64,000 nt of DNA from Burkholderia ubonensis (GCF_001718695.1 NZ_CP013420.1:930001-994000); one strand, 5' to 3'. Shown: positions 14,759 to 24,555, counted from the first letter of the stretch. Translations and numbers: made by a program. Notes: a model not told the origin generated them from the letters alone.

Positions 14759-15564
14759 GTCTGTGCTCCTGGTTGATAGGCGGGGTGCCAGCGCAGCGTC
14801 GCGCGCTCGAGCCACTTCGCGAGCACGTCGGCCACCTTGCCGAGCACCGCGTACAGCAGGATGCCGACCACCACGACATCGGTCTGCAGGAATTCGCGCG
14901 CATTCATCGTCATGTAGCCGATGCCGGACTGCGCGGAAATCGTTTCAGCGACGATCAGCATCACCCACATCAACCCGAGCGCGAAGCGCACGCCGACGAG
15001 AATCGACGGCAGCGCGCCGGGCAGGATCACGTCGCGATAGAGCGCGAAGCCGCGCACGCCGTAGCTTTTCGCCATCTCGATCAGGTTCGCGTCGACCGAG
15101 CGGATCCCGTGATACGTGTTGATGTAGACCGGAAAGAACACGCCGAGCGCGACGAGGAACAGCTTCGCCTTCTCGTCGATGCCGAACCACAGGATCACGA
15201 GCGGGATCATCGCGAGCGCGGGGATGTTGCGGATCATCTGGATCGTCGAATCGAGCGCGACCTCGGCGGCTTTCGACAGGCCGGTCGCGAGCCCCAGCGC
15301 GAGCCCGACGCCGCCGCCGAGCGCGAAGCCGAGCAGCGCGCGCCAGGTGCTGACCTTCACGTTCGCCCACAGCTCGCCGGACGCGACGAGCGACCACGCG
15401 GCGCGCACGACGGCGACCGGCTCCGGCAGCACGCGGGTCGACAGCCAGCCGATGCGCGCGCCGGCTTCCCAGACGATCAGGAGCGCGAGCGGCACGAGCC
15501 ACGGCGCGGCGCCGCGCCAAGCACGGGCGGCGATGCCGCCCGCGGTCGACGGTTTCGTTGTCAT
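14755..15564 (-). CDS. ssuC: Aliphatic sulfonate ABC transporter permease
   Basis: Start at ATG 15564 (269 residues). The protein has about six membrane segments and the binding-protein-dependent transport loop [20 protein letters not shown] (residues near 180-200), which docks on SsuB. Because of a frameshift in the upstream ssuD, the same frame is open far upstream, but the internal ATG behind AGGGCTGCA and the family's normal N-terminus mark the real start. It overlaps ssuB. Confidence 0.9.
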   Translation of the reverse strand: MTTKPSTAGGIAARAWRGAAPWLVPLALLIVWEAGARIGWLSTRVLPEPVAVVRAAWSLVASGELWANVKVSTWRALLGFALGGGVGLALGLATGLSKAAEVALDSTIQMIRNIPALAMIPLVILWFGIDEKAKLFLVALGVFFPVYINTYHGIRSVDANLIEMAKSYGVRGFALYRDVILPGALPSILVGVRFALGLMWVMLIVAETISAQSGIGYMTMNAREFLQTDVVVVGILLYAVLGKVADVLAKWLERATLRWHPAYQPGAQT

Positions 15565-15581
15565 TGCAGCCCTCCGTTCGC

Positions 15582-16740
15582 TCAGCTCTGGCTCGCCTTC
15601 GGCAGATAGTTGTTGCCGACGATCTCGCCGAACGGGCCGGACAGCGGGCCGGTGGCCTTCGACGCGCGCGGCTCCCTTGATCAGCGGGAACACGAGTTCG
15701 GCGAAGCGATACGACTCCTCGAGGTGCGGATAGCCGGACAGGATGAAGGTCTCGATGCCGAGCTCGGCGTATTCGCGCATGCGTTCCGCGACCTGTTCCG
15801 GATTGCCGACGAGCGCGGTGCCCGCGCCGCCGCGAACGAGGCCGACGCCGGCCCACAGGTTCGGGTACACCTCGAGCGCCTCGCGGCCGCCGCGCTTGCC
15901 GCCGTGCAGCGCAGCCATGCGGCGCTGGCCTTCCGAATCCATGTTCGCGAACGCCTGCTGCGCACGCGCGATCGTGTCGTCGTCGAGGCGGCTGATCAGG
16001 CGCTCGGCGTCGCGCCACGCTTCGTCCTCGGTCTCGCGCACGATCACGTGCAGGCGGATGCCGAACTTGATCTCGCGGCCGCGTTCCGCCGCCCGCGCGC
16101 GCACGTCGGCGATCTTCTTCGCGACCGCTTCGGGCGGCTCGCCCCACGTCAGATAGGTGTCGATGTGATCGGCGGCGATCGCATGCGCGGCCGGCGACGA
16201 ACCGCCGAACCACAGCGGCGGGTGCGGATGCTGCACCGGCGGATAAAGCGCCTTGCCGCCCTTCGACTGCAGATGCTTGCCGATATAGTCGAAGCCGCCG
16301 TTGTCATGCGACGCGGTGAGCAGGCCGCGCCAGATGTGCAGGAAATCGTCGGTGATCGCATAACGCGTGTCGTGATCGGCGAACAGGCCGTCGCCTTCGA
16401 GTTCGGCGGCATCGCCGCCCGTCACGACGTTGATCAGCAGACGCCCGCCGGACAGGCGGTCGAACGTCGCCGCCATGCGCGCGGCGAGCCCCGGCGACGC
16501 AATGCCGGGCCGCACCGCGACGAGGAACTTCAGCCGCTGCGTCGCCGGAATCAGGCTCGACGCGACGACCCACGCATCCTCGCAGGAGCGGCCGGTCGGC
16601 AGCAGCACGCCCTCGTAGCCGAGCGTGTCGGCCGCGACGGCGACCTGCTTGAAGTAGTCGTAATCCGCGGCGCGCGCGCCTTCGGCGGTGCCGAGATAGC
16701 GGCTGTCGCCATGCGTGGGGATAAACCAGAACACATTCAT
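15582..16740 (-). pseudogene. ssuD: FMNH2-dependent alkanesulfonate monooxygenase, frameshifted near its C-terminus
   Basis: ATG 16740 with an AGGAG site opens a protein matching SsuD ([42 protein letters not shown]), which releases sulfite from alkanesulfonates using reduced FMN from SsuE. The coding length is one base too long: removing one G from GGG (complement of 15674-15676) restores [18 protein letters not shown] and a normal end, [11 protein letters not shown] with stop at 15582-15584, about 385 residues. As written, the frame loses the last ~30 residues and runs on into ssuC. Either a true mutation or a base-calling error in a short homopolymer. Confidence 0.85.
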
Positions 16741-17069
16741 CTGCTGCTCCTGCGTGACTGTTCGTGCCGGAATTCGGACAAAACGCGCCCCTGCTCGCAT
16801 CGCGGTTACGCGACGCATGCATCGCGTGCGTTCGAATCGGGATGGCTCGCCGGCCTGATCGTGCCGCTCGCGAGAGCGCCACTGCACGGCTGATTCCGGG
16901 AAATCAGTCTATGGATCGCTACAGGGCTTTGGAACGATTTTTTTGAGCTTAGGTTTTCCGCTTTCGTGATTAGCATGACGCTGGAGCGAATATCGCGTCG
17001 ACCGGCCCCTATAATGACGGATCTCTCCGAACAACTTCGCGCGCCCGGCTTGCGTCGTGCACGCCTGCA
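16741..17069. other. Intergenic region upstream of the ssu operon
   Basis: These 329 bases separate the leftward ssu operon from a rightward membrane protein gene. No gene is supported. The part 16910-16990 is AT-richer and probably holds the promoters. A small inverted repeat CTGATT-N6-AATCAG lies at 16890-16907. No ssuA or ssuE gene is found here. Confidence 0.5.
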
Positions 17070-17510
17070 ATGCACTCATCGATGCAGAAAGTCATCCTGC
17101 CGTTCCTGTCGGGCTTCCTGGCCGCCCTGTTCTTCCGCGAAGCGACGCTTGCGCTGCTTCATACCGCGGACCTGATCGCCGCGGCAGGCTTCTCCACGGC
17201 GCCGTTCGCGCCGCTCGGCATTCCTGAATTTGTCGCAAACGCGCTGATCAGTGCGTGCTGCGCCATTCCGATGGCGTGGCTGCTGCGCGTGTCGCCGGAG
17301 CGCGAGGCGCCGTGGATCGGCGCGCTGGTGTTCGGCGGGATCGTGCTGACCGCCGCCCGCGTGTTCGCGATCGATCCGCTGCGCGGCATCTGGCCGTCCG
17401 GCAACATGCTGCCGGTGCTCGCGGTCGGCTTCGCGGCGAATGCGCTGTGGGGCTGGGGCGCGCTCGTGTTCATGCGCGCGTTCATGTCGGACGACGCCGG
17501 CGACGAGTAA
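17070..17510 (+). CDS. Putative membrane protein, hypothetical
   Basis: About 146 residues (142 if ATG 17082 is used). Four hydrophobic segments are visible (ILPFLSGFLAALFF, FVANALISACCAIPMAWLL, GALVFGGIVLTAARVFA, MLPVLAVGFAANALWGWG), so it is an integral inner-membrane protein, with an acidic C-terminal end (SDDAGDE). No family recognised. It ends 55 bases before a strong bidirectional terminator. Confidence 0.7.
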   Translation: MHSSMQKVILPFLSGFLAALFFREATLALLHTADLIAAAGFSTAPFAPLGIPEFVANALISACCAIPMAWLLRVSPEREAPWIGALVFGGIVLTAARVFAIDPLRGIWPSGNMLPVLAVGFAANALWGWGALVFMRAFMSDDAGDE

Positions 17511-17564
17511 GCGCGCCCGTCCACAGCGCGGACGGCGTTGCGGCCGAACCGCTATCCGCAAAGC

Positions 17565-17605
17565 AAAGAGGCCGCGTGCATCTGCACGCGGCCTCTTTTG
17601 TTTTT
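17565..17605. terminator. Bidirectional terminator between converging genes
   Basis: A long stem with AGAGGCCGCGTGC and its complement GCACGCGGCCTCT, flanked by A and T runs, lies between the rightward gene ending at 17510 and the leftward gene ending at 17630. It can work in both directions. Confidence 0.85.
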
Positions 17606-17629
17606 GAAGCGATCCCGTGACGCTCGCGA

Positions 17630-18772
17630 TCAGTCCTCGAGGTCGCGCAGCGGATGCGTGTCGGGCGCCCACGGGCTGTCGAACATCGCCAGCACGTCCG
17701 CGCGGTCGACATCCGCAATCGACTTGAAGCGCCAGGCCGGCTGCTGGTCCTTGTCGACGATCAGCGCGCGCACGCCTTCGATTACGTCACCGCGCGCGAA
17801 CGTCGAGCGCGTCAGGTCGAGGTCGCGCCGCAGGCAATCGGCCATCGTCGCGCCGCGCGCGCGCTCGACCACTTCCAGCGAGACCGCCATCGACAGCGGC
17901 GACAGCTGGCTGCGCATCGCGTGCGCGGCCTTCTCGACCCAGCCGTCCACCGCCGCGCAATCCTGCTCGGCGTCGAGCGACGCGAGCGTCGCGACGAGAT
18001 CGGGCTGCGCGAAATGACGATCGATCCCGGCGCGCGCGTCCGCAAGCGCCGACGTGTCGGGCGTCGGCACGACCTTGTGCGCGGCGGCCGCCGCGGCCAC
18101 GCATTCGACCGCCTGCGCACCGCTGTCGAAGCGTTCGCGACGCAACGTGTCGAGCAGCGCCGGCAGCGCCGCATCGGGCACGTAGACGTCGGCGAGCTGC
18201 GCGTACAGCGCCCCCGCCGCATCAAGCGTCGCGCCGGTCACCGCGAGATAGCGGCCGATCGCGCCGGGCGTGCGCGCGAGGAACCAGCTCATCCCGACGT
18301 CGGGGAACAGGCCGATGCGCGTTTCCGGCATCGCCATCTTCGTCGAATCGGTGACGACACGCAGCCCGCCCGTGTGCCGCGCCGCCTGCGAAATGCCCAT
18401 GCCGCCGCCCATCACGACGCCGTGCATCAGCGCGATGTACGGCTTCGGATAGGTGAAGATCGCATGGTTCAGCGAGTATTCGTCGATGAAGAACGTGTCG
18501 ACCGCGTCGCGGTCGCCGCGTCGCCACGCGTCGTGGAAGAAGCGCACGTCGCCGCCCGCGCAGAACGCGCGCGCGTGCGGGCTGTATACGACGACCGCGA
18601 CGACCTCGGGATCGTCGCGCCAGGCGTCCAGCGCCGCGTGCAGCGTGCGGATCATCCCGACCGACAGCGCGTTGAGCGCCTTCGGCCGGTTCAGTTCGAG
18701 AAAGCCGATGCGGTTCGCCACATAGGCGCGCACGTCGGGCTGGTCGGAAGCGACGGGGATGGAATCGGTCAT
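17630..18772 (-). CDS. Enoyl-CoA hydratase/isomerase family, 3-hydroxyisobutyryl-CoA hydrolase type
   Basis: ATG 18772 gives 380 residues, the length of the long ECH_2 subfamily. Crotonase-fold marks: ARAFCAGGDVRFFHD (first oxyanion-hole part), GVVMGGGMGISQAARH (second), and PETRIGLFPDVGMSWFL with the Glu/Asp expected of 3-hydroxyisobutyryl-CoA hydrolases in valine breakdown. The upstream open frame to 19810 is chance. Other CoA substrates cannot be excluded. It is followed upstream by the SMR gene, 29 bp away, likely in one operon. Confidence 0.8.
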   Translation of the reverse strand: MTDSIPVASDQPDVRAYVANRIGFLELNRPKALNALSVGMIRTLHAALDAWRDDPEVVAVVVYSPHARAFCAGGDVRFFHDAWRRGDRDAVDTFFIDEYSLNHAIFTYPKPYIALMHGVVMGGGMGISQAARHTGGLRVVTDSTKMAMPETRIGLFPDVGMSWFLARTPGAIGRYLAVTGATLDAAGALYAQLADVYVPDAALPALLDTLRRERFDSGAQAVECVAAAAAAHKVVPTPDTSALADARAGIDRHFAQPDLVATLASLDAEQDCAAVDGWVEKAAHAMRSQLSPLSMAVSLEVVERARGATMADCLRRDLDLTRSTFARGDVIEGVRALIVDKDQQPAWRFKSIADVDRADVLAMFDSPWAPDTHPLRDLED

Positions 18773-18801
18773 GAAAGCAATCCGGCTGGTCGCAGGCGCG
18801 A

Positions 18802-19140
18802 TCAGTGCGCCTGCATCTTCGAGAACAGGTTCAGCACGACGACGCCCGCGACGATCAGCGACAGGCCGATCACCGCCGGCACGTCCGGCACCTGGCGATA
18901 CAGCAGCATCGCGACGAGCGTGATCAGCACGATGCCGGCGCCCGACCATACCGCATAGATGATGCCGACGGGCATCGTCCTGAGCGTCAGCGACAGGCAG
19001 TAGAACGCGGTGGCGTAGCCCGCCACGACGAGCAGGGACGGCCAGAAGCGGGTGAAGCCGTCCGCCGCGCGCAGCGCGGACGTGCCGATCACCTCCGCGA
19101 CGATCGCGATCGCGAGCCACGCATAACCGGGGAGCTGCAT
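18802..19140 (-). CDS. Small multidrug resistance (SMR) family exporter
   Basis: 112 residues with four membrane helices. The first helix contains the conserved Glu in AIVAEVIGTSALRAADGFTR (Glu at about residue 16), which couples proton entry to drug export; helix four ends VVLNLFSK. EmrE-type exporters of this kind remove quaternary ammonium compounds and dyes, and only one gene is present, suggesting a homodimer. It starts three bases before the stop of the preceding UPF0303 gene region. Confidence 0.88.
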   Translation of the reverse strand: MQLPGYAWLAIAIVAEVIGTSALRAADGFTRFWPSLLVVAGYATAFYCLSLTLRTMPVGIIYAVWSGAGIVLITLVAMLLYRQVPDVPAVIGLSLIVAGVVVLNLFSKMQAH

Positions 19141-19143
19141 CGC

Positions 19144-19641
19144 TCAGCTCCTCGCCAGCGCGAGCGCCGCGTAGTCCTGCCCCAGTTCCGTGCAGAGCGC
19201 CTCGACGACCAGTTCGTGGTCCGCGCGCTGCGGCAGCCCCGACACGGTCACCGAGCCGATCACGCCGGCGCCGTCGACCGTCAGCGGAAACGCGCCGCCG
19301 TGCGGCGCGTACTCGGTCACCGGCAGCCCGTGCTTGTCCGCGAGCGTCGTGCCGGCCTGCTGCATGCGCAGGCCGATCGCGTACGAGCTGCGGCGGAAAT
19401 GCGCGACGACGTTGCGCTTGCGGCGCACCCAGTCGGCGTTGTCGGGCGTCGCGCCGGCCAGCGCGGCAAAGAACAGCGTCTGGCCGAACGTGGTGATGTC
19501 GATCGCGACCGCATGGCCGCGCGACGCGGCGAGCGCATGCAGCCGGCTGCCGAGCGCCCACGCGCGGGCAGCATCGAAACGGGGAAAGACGAGCGCCTGT
19601 TCCTGCGCGCCGATCGACTGCAGATCGAGAGGAATATCCAT
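19144..19641 (-). CDS. UPF0303/heme-degrading-domain family protein
   Basis: Start at ATG 19641 with GAGAGGAA upstream gives 165 residues. The order [41 protein letters not shown] and [21 protein letters not shown] is that of the UPF0303 (GlcG/HbpS-like fold) proteins. Members are small cytosolic proteins of unsettled function; some relatives bind heme. It heads the likely operon with the SMR exporter and the hydratase. Confidence 0.8.
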   Translation of the reverse strand: MDIPLDLQSIGAQEQALVFPRFDAARAWALGSRLHALAASRGHAVAIDITTFGQTLFFAALAGATPDNADWVRRKRNVVAHFRRSSYAIGLRMQQAGTTLADKHGLPVTEYAPHGGAFPLTVDGAGVIGSVTVSGLPQRADHELVVEALCTELGQDYAALALARS

Positions 19642-19837
19642 GAATCCGTCTAAGCGAAAAGGCGGCGCAGCCATGACCGCTGCCATCGCGCGCGGCGCCG
19701 CTGCCGGGGTGTCGACACAAACCGCTCGATTCTAGCGCACGGCCCGCCGTACCTGCCCCGGAAGCCCCTATAAGCCGATTGTCAGAAAATGCTTGCGCAG
19801 CCGGAAACACTTCCTTATAATTTCATTTTTCGACGGA

Positions 19838-19914
<77 letters not shown>

Positions 19915-19934
19915 AGCGTCCCGATTCATGCAGG

Positions 19935-19962
19935 AAGCCCGGCCCGAGCGCCGGGCTTTTTG
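19935..19962 (+). terminator. Terminator after tRNA-fMet
   Basis: AGCCCGGC (19936-19943) and GCCGGGCT (19950-19957) with a six-base loop, then T5. Confidence 0.88.
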
Positions 19963-20075
19963 TTTTCCGCGCGCGCTTTGCTTCACGCCCGCGCGCCGGC
20001 CTCCGGCCGACTCGACCGTTCGAGAATGGGCCGCCCCGGTGATACACTCGCATCACCTCGTCCCTTCCACACGAC

Positions 20076-20621
20076 ATGAAATTCTGCTCCGTCTGCGGTC
20101 ACGAAGTCATCGCGCGCATTCCTCCGGGCGACAACCGCGAGCGCTTCGTCTGCGATCAATGCGGCACGATCCACTACCAGAATCCGCGCAACGTCGTCGG
20201 CACGGTCCCCGTGTGGGGTGAGCAGGTGCTGCTGTGCCGCCGCGCGATCGAGCCGCGCTACGGCTTCTGGACGCTGCCGGCGGGCTTCATGGAAATGGGC
20301 GAGACGACCGCCGAGGCCGCTGCGCGCGAAACGCTGGAGGAAGCCGGCGCGCGCGTCGAAGTGCAGAATCTCTTTACGCTGCTCAACGTGCCGCACGTGC
20401 ACCAGGTGCACCTTTTCTATCTGGCGCGTCTCGTCGATCCGGCGTTCGAGGCCGGCGAGGAAAGCCTCGAGGTGAAGCTGTTCGACGAGGCCGACATTCC
20501 GTGGGACGAAATCGCGTTCCCGACCGTCAGCCAGACCCTGCGATTCTTCTTTGCCGACCGTGCCGCCGGCGACTACGGCGTCCACACCGGCGACATCTTC
20601 CGCTCGCTGCGCAACGGCTGA
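20076..20621 (+). CDS. NUDIX hydrolase with N-terminal zinc ribbon
   Basis: 181 residues. CSVCGHE and CDQCGTIHYQNP are a zinc ribbon as in NudC-like and related hydrolases; the Nudix box GFMEMGETTAEAAARETLEE (about residues 68-87) binds the metals for cleaving nucleoside diphosphate compounds. Substrate cannot be read from the sequence. It starts the rightward nudix-aat-bpt-pyrD string. Confidence 0.88.
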   Translation: MKFCSVCGHEVIARIPPGDNRERFVCDQCGTIHYQNPRNVVGTVPVWGEQVLLCRRAIEPRYGFWTLPAGFMEMGETTAEAAARETLEEAGARVEVQNLFTLLNVPHVHQVHLFYLARLVDPAFEAGEESLEVKLFDEADIPWDEIAFPTVSQTLRFFFADRAAGDYGVHTGDIFRSLRNG

Positions 20622-20630
20622 GCGCCGCCC

Positions 20631-21395
20631 ATGGTCCCCTGGCTCGGCCCAGACGATCCGTTTCCGCCCGTCGAACGGGCGCTCGGTCCGGCAACCGGCG
20701 CACCGGGGCTGCTCGCCGCCAGCGCCGACCTGCTGCCGTCGCGCCTCATCGACGCCTACCAGCGCGGCATCTTCCCGTGGTATTCGGACGGCCAGCCGGT
20801 GCTGTGGTGGAGCCCCGACCCGCGGATGATCCTCGTGCCGGCCGAGTTCAAGGTGTCGCCGTCGCTGAAGAAGACGCTGCGGCGCGTGCTGCGCGAGCCG
20901 GCATGGGAAGTGCGGGTCGATCACGATTTCGCCGGCGTGATGCGCGCCTGCGCGCAGGCGCCGCGCCGCGGCCAGCGCGGCACCTGGATCACCGCGGAGA
21001 TCATCGACGCGTACACGGCACTCCATCGCACCGGCAACGCGCACAGCATCGAGACCTGGCATGACGGAAGGCGCGTCGGCGGGCTCTACGGCGTCGCGTT
21101 CGGGCGGATGTTCTTCGGCGAATCGATGTTCGCCGACGTCACCGACGCGTCGAAGATCGCGCTGGCCACGCTGGTCGCGCACCTTCGCGAGCACGGGCTG
21201 GAGATGATAGACTGCCAGCAGAATACGTCGCATCTAGCGTCGCTCGGCGGCCGCGAGATCGCACGCAAGGCCTTCGTCGCCCACGTGCGCCGCGCGGTGG
21301 CCGAACCGCCGATACCGTGGCAGTTCGACAAGCGCGTGCTCGCCACGCTGGCGGGCCGCGGCGAACCGGCGGCCCGTGCCGGAAACGAGCGCTAG
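20631..21395 (+). CDS. aat: Leucyl/phenylalanyl-tRNA-protein transferase
   Basis: 254 residues. The family marks are [23 protein letters not shown], where GIFPW and WWSPDPR are conserved (quoted as fragments), [12 protein letters not shown] and FGESMF. The enzyme adds Leu or Phe to N-terminal Lys/Arg of proteins and so marks them for ClpAP through ClpS. Starts nine bases after the nudix stop. The partner enzyme Bpt follows, giving a two-gene N-degron module. Confidence 0.93.
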   Translation: MVPWLGPDDPFPPVERALGPATGAPGLLAASADLLPSRLIDAYQRGIFPWYSDGQPVLWWSPDPRMILVPAEFKVSPSLKKTLRRVLREPAWEVRVDHDFAGVMRACAQAPRRGQRGTWITAEIIDAYTALHRTGNAHSIETWHDGRRVGGLYGVAFGRMFFGESMFADVTDASKIALATLVAHLREHGLEMIDCQQNTSHLASLGGREIARKAFVAHVRRAVAEPPIPWQFDKRVLATLAGRGEPAARAGNER

Positions 21396-21428
21396 CGCGG
21401 CACTCCCTCCTTGCCACGAGAGCCGCCC

Positions 21429-22259
21429 ATGACTCACCCGACTGAGCTGCCGCTTTCACCGCTTTCGGCGCTGCAATTCTATGCAACGGCGCCCTACCCG
21501 TGCAGTTACCTGGACGGCCGCGTCGCGCGCTCGCAGGTCGCGACGCCGAGCCACCTGATCAATTCCGACATCTACACCGAGCTCGTCAAGGCCGGCTTCC
21601 GGCGATCGGGCGTCTTCACCTACCGGCCATACTGCGACGGCTGCCGCGCGTGCGTGCCGGTGCGCGTGCCGGTCGCGGCGTTCACGCCGAGCCGCACGCA
21701 GCGGCGGATGTGGAAGCGGCACCGCGCGCTGGTCGCGACGGTGTCGCCGCTGCATTACGACGAAGAGCATTACGCGCTGTACATGCGCTACCAGTCCGCG
21801 CGCCACGCGGGCGGCGGAATGGACCGCGACAGCCGCGACCAGTACGAGCAGTTCCTGCTGCAGAGCCGGATCAATTCGCGCCTCGTCGAATTCCGCGACC
21901 TCGATGCGCCGGGCGGCGCGCCCGGCCAGCTGCGCATGGTCAGCATGATCGACATCCTCGGCGACGGGCTCTCGTCCGTGTACACGTTCTTCGAGCCGGA
22001 CGACCCGCATACCAGCTACGGCACCTACAACATCCTCTGGCAGATCGAGCAGGCGAAAAGCCTCGGCCTCCCTTACGTGTATCTCGGCTACTGGATCCGC
22101 GAAAGCCCGAAGATGGCGTACAAGGCGAATTTCCATCCGCTCGAAGGGCTGATCGACGGGCGCTGGAAGGTGCTCGATCCGGAACGGCTCGACCTGCCGC
22201 CCGTCGACGCGGCGCTCGCGCGCGCGCCGCTCCCCGGCGGGCATTCCGGCTCGATCTGA
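21429..22259 (+). CDS. bpt: Aspartate/glutamate leucyltransferase (arginyltransferase family)
   Basis: ATG 21429 gives 276 residues. [14 protein letters not shown] and [18 protein letters not shown] with its Cys cluster are the ATE N-terminal domain; [18 protein letters not shown] and [18 protein letters not shown] (fragments) are the catalytic GNAT-like part. Bacterial Bpt enzymes transfer Leu to N-terminal Asp or Glu. It sits beside aat, with which it shares the N-degron pathway. Confidence 0.92.
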   Translation: MTHPTELPLSPLSALQFYATAPYPCSYLDGRVARSQVATPSHLINSDIYTELVKAGFRRSGVFTYRPYCDGCRACVPVRVPVAAFTPSRTQRRMWKRHRALVATVSPLHYDEEHYALYMRYQSARHAGGGMDRDSRDQYEQFLLQSRINSRLVEFRDLDAPGGAPGQLRMVSMIDILGDGLSSVYTFFEPDDPHTSYGTYNILWQIEQAKSLGLPYVYLGYWIRESPKMAYKANFHPLEGLIDGRWKVLDPERLDLPPVDAALARAPLPGGHSGSI

Positions 22260-22342
22260 CACGCGCCAGCCGAAGGCCGCCCCGGACGCCCAACTCCCGG
22301 TAAAATAGCGGGTTGTCATATTTTCGGCTGTCGCCCATTCCC

Positions 22343-23380
22343 GTGTTCAGTTCCCTCTATCCGCTGGCCCGCGCATCCCTGTTCAAGATGGATGCGGAAG
22401 ATGCTCACCACCTCACGCTGCGCGCGCTCGGCGCGGCCGGCCGCACCGGCCTCGCCTGCGCGCTGTCGGCCCGCGTGCCCGACGCGCCGCGCACCGTGAT
22501 GGGGCTCACGTTCCGCAACCCGGTCGGCCTCGCGGCCGGCCTCGACAAGGACGGCGCGGCGATCGACGGCCTCGCGGCGCTCGGCTTCGGCTTCATCGAG
22601 GTCGGCACGGTCACGCCGCGCCCGCAGCCCGGCAACCCGCGCCCGCGCATGTTCCGGCTGCCGCAGGCCGATGCGCTGATCAACCGGATGGGCTTCAACA
22701 ACAGCGGCGTCGACCAGTTCGTGAAGAACGTCCAGGCGGCCCGCTACCGCGGCATCCTCGGGCTGAACATCGGCAAGAACGCCGACACGCCGATCGAGCG
22801 CGCCGCCGACGACTACCTGTACTGCCTCGAGCGCGTCTATCCGTTCGCGAGCTACGTGACGATCAACATCTCGTCGCCGAACACGAAGAACCTGCGCCAG
22901 CTGCAGGGCGCGGGCGAGCTGGACGCCCTGCTCGCGGCGCTCAAGGACAAGCAGCAGCGCCTCGCCGATCTGCACGGCAAGCTCGTGCCCCTCGCGCTGA
23001 AAATCGCGCCGGACCTCGACGACGAGCAGGTCAAGGAAATCGCCGACACGCTGCTGCGCCACAAGATCGAGGCGGTGATCGCGACCAACACGACGCTGTC
23101 GCGCGCCGCGGTGCAGGGCCTGCCGCACGCGGACGAGGCCGGCGGCCTGTCCGGGCGGCCGGTGTTCGAGGCGTCGAACGAAGTGATTCGCAAGCTGCAC
23201 GCCGAACTCGGCAGCGCGGTGCCGATCATCGGGGTCGGCGGCATCTTCTCCGGCGCGGACGCACAGGCGAAGCTCGCGGCCGGCGCGTCGCTCGTCCAGC
23301 TGTACACCGGCTTCATCTACCGCGGCCCGTCGCTCGTCGCCGAATGCGTGAAGGCAGTGGCCGGCGCTCGAGCGTCGTAA
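22343..23380 (+). CDS. pyrD: Dihydroorotate dehydrogenase (quinone), class 2
   Basis: GTG 22343 gives 345 residues and the usual [16 protein letters not shown] start; the TTG at 22313 is unlikely. FMN-binding TIM barrel: [37 protein letters not shown] with the Ser base typical of class 2, and the phosphate site IGVGGIFSG. The N-terminal helices bind the membrane and quinone. It performs the fourth step of pyrimidine synthesis. Confidence 0.94.
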   Translation: MFSSLYPLARASLFKMDAEDAHHLTLRALGAAGRTGLACALSARVPDAPRTVMGLTFRNPVGLAAGLDKDGAAIDGLAALGFGFIEVGTVTPRPQPGNPRPRMFRLPQADALINRMGFNNSGVDQFVKNVQAARYRGILGLNIGKNADTPIERAADDYLYCLERVYPFASYVTINISSPNTKNLRQLQGAGELDALLAALKDKQQRLADLHGKLVPLALKIAPDLDDEQVKEIADTLLRHKIEAVIATNTTLSRAAVQGLPHADEAGGLSGRPVFEASNEVIRKLHAELGSAVPIIGVGGIFSGADAQAKLAAGASLVQLYTGFIYRGPSLVAECVKAVAGARAS

Positions 23381-23409
23381 TATAGGCATAAGCAAACCAT
23401 ATTTCACCA

Positions 23410-23431
23410 TTGATAGCGTTATCGCTATCAT
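23410..23431. promoter_or_regulatory. Inverted repeat upstream of the cystine-type binding protein
   Basis: GATAGCG-TTAT-CGCTATC, a seven-base-arm palindrome, lies about 45-60 bases before the start codon at 23473 in an AT-rich stretch. An operator is a guess from position and symmetry. Confidence 0.4.
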
Positions 23432-23472
23432 CGATCCGAATCATTGACCCGGACCGGGTAAGGAAACACACG

Positions 23473-24267
23473 ATGAAAATTGCGCTGCTGAAGAAACTGC
23501 TGGTCGCCGGCCTGATCGGCGCGTCGTTCACCGCCGCGACCGCGCACGCGGCCGACCTCCTCGACGAAGTGAAACAGCGCGGCACGCTGCGGGTCGGCCT
23601 CGAAGGCACGTTCCCGCCGTTCAACTCGAAGAGCCCGCAGGGCGAGCTGGTCGGTTTCGACGTCGACATCGCGAAGGCCGTCGCGGCCAAGCTCGGCGTG
23701 AAGCCGGAATTCGTCACGACCGAATGGAGCGGCATCATCGCAGGCCTGCAGGCGGGCAAGTTCGACGTGATCGCCAACCAGGTCGGCATTACCGACAAGC
23801 GCAAGGAAACGCTCGACTTCTCGCCGGCGTACACCTACTCGTCCGCGCAGCTGATCCAGCGCAAGGACGACACCCGCCAGTTCAAGTCGCTCGAGGACCT
23901 CAAGGGCAAGAAGCTGGGCGTCGCGCTCGGCACGAACTACATGGACATGGCGAAGTCGGTGCCGGGCATCGACGTGAAGACGTATCCGGGCGCGCCCGAG
24001 TACCTGCGCGATCTTGCGGCAGGCCGTCTCGACGCGGCGCTCAACGACCGCCTGATGCTCGCGTACCTGACGAAGAATTCGCAGCTGCCGCTGCGCCCGG
24101 GCGCGAACGTCGGCTCGGCGAACCCGTCGGGCATTCCGTTCAAGAAGGGCAACCCGAAGTTCCAGAAGGCGATCGGCGACGCGATGGCGCAGCTCGAAGC
24201 CGACGGCACCTTCACGAAGATCTCGGACAAGTGGTTCGGCATCGACGTGACGAAGCCGATCAAGTAA
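23473..24267 (+). CDS. Amino-acid (cystine-type) ABC transporter substrate-binding protein
   Basis: 264 residues. A signal peptide (MKIALLKKLLVAGLIGASF, cut at AHA) precedes a type-2 periplasmic fold: GTLRVGLEGTFPPFN, LVGFDVDIAKAVAAKLGV and ANQVGITDKRKETLDFS. The set is close to TcyJ/FliY cystine-binding proteins. Upstream, 23395-23450 has an AT-rich region with a GATAGCGTTATCGCTATC inverted repeat, a possible operator. A terminator follows, and the permease lies 288 bases on, beyond a repeat element. Confidence 0.85.
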   Translation: MKIALLKKLLVAGLIGASFTAATAHAADLLDEVKQRGTLRVGLEGTFPPFNSKSPQGELVGFDVDIAKAVAAKLGVKPEFVTTEWSGIIAGLQAGKFDVIANQVGITDKRKETLDFSPAYTYSSAQLIQRKDDTRQFKSLEDLKGKKLGVALGTNYMDMAKSVPGIDVKTYPGAPEYLRDLAAGRLDAALNDRLMLAYLTKNSQLPLRPGANVGSANPSGIPFKKGNPKFQKAIGDAMAQLEADGTFTKISDKWFGIDVTKPIK

Positions 24268-24311
24268 GCACCCAGGCAAGCTCGCCAGCATACCCGCCGG
24301 AAGGCGGGTCG

Positions 24312-24350
24312 AAAGGGCGGCATCCTCGACGATGCCGCCCTTTGTCTTTT
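24312..24350 (+). terminator. Terminator between binding protein and permease
   Basis: Thirteen-base stem AAAGGGCGGCATC / GATGCCGCCCTTT with a six-base loop and a T-rich tail. It should keep most transcripts of the binding-protein gene from reaching the permease. Confidence 0.85.
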
Positions 24351-24388
24351 CGCCCGGTTTATGATTGCGCTTTCGCGCATGCACCCGC

Positions 24389-24549
24389 CTAGGGCCTGTT
24401 CCCGCTAATAACGGGCTTGCGCTGGCCGCCAGAAGGGCCGAGCGCGAAGAATGGGACGCAGCGAATACTCAACAGCATGACGCGGCGATCGGCCCTTCTG
24501 GCGGCCAGCGCCTGGAATGAATTTTTTTAATCACGGGAACAGGCCCTAG
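24389..24549. repeat. 161-bp palindromic repeat element (MITE-like)
   Basis: 16-bp terminal inverted repeats CTAGGGCCTGTTCCCG (24389-24404) and its complement (24534-24549). An inner 22-bp pair follows the same axis: positions 24419-24440 (core GCTGGCCGCCAGAAGGGC) and 24490-24511. The centre has no gene. The ends CTAG may be a palindromic target. It lies between a terminator and the permease gene. I recall comparable repeats in Burkholderia genomes; whether it is mobile is not known. Confidence 0.75.
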
Positions 24550-24555
24550 CACTCC

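Noticed and set aside
14755-16887. 710-codon frame as a genuine SsuD-SsuC fusion protein
   Set aside because: The join follows from a one-base insertion in ssuD; the other frame continues SsuD to its normal end, and ssuC has its own start.
17630-19810. 726-codon open frame covering the hydratase gene and its upstream neighbours
   Set aside because: Only the part from ATG 18772 matches a protein family; upstream residues are Arg/Ala-rich shadow of the SMR and UPF0303 genes.
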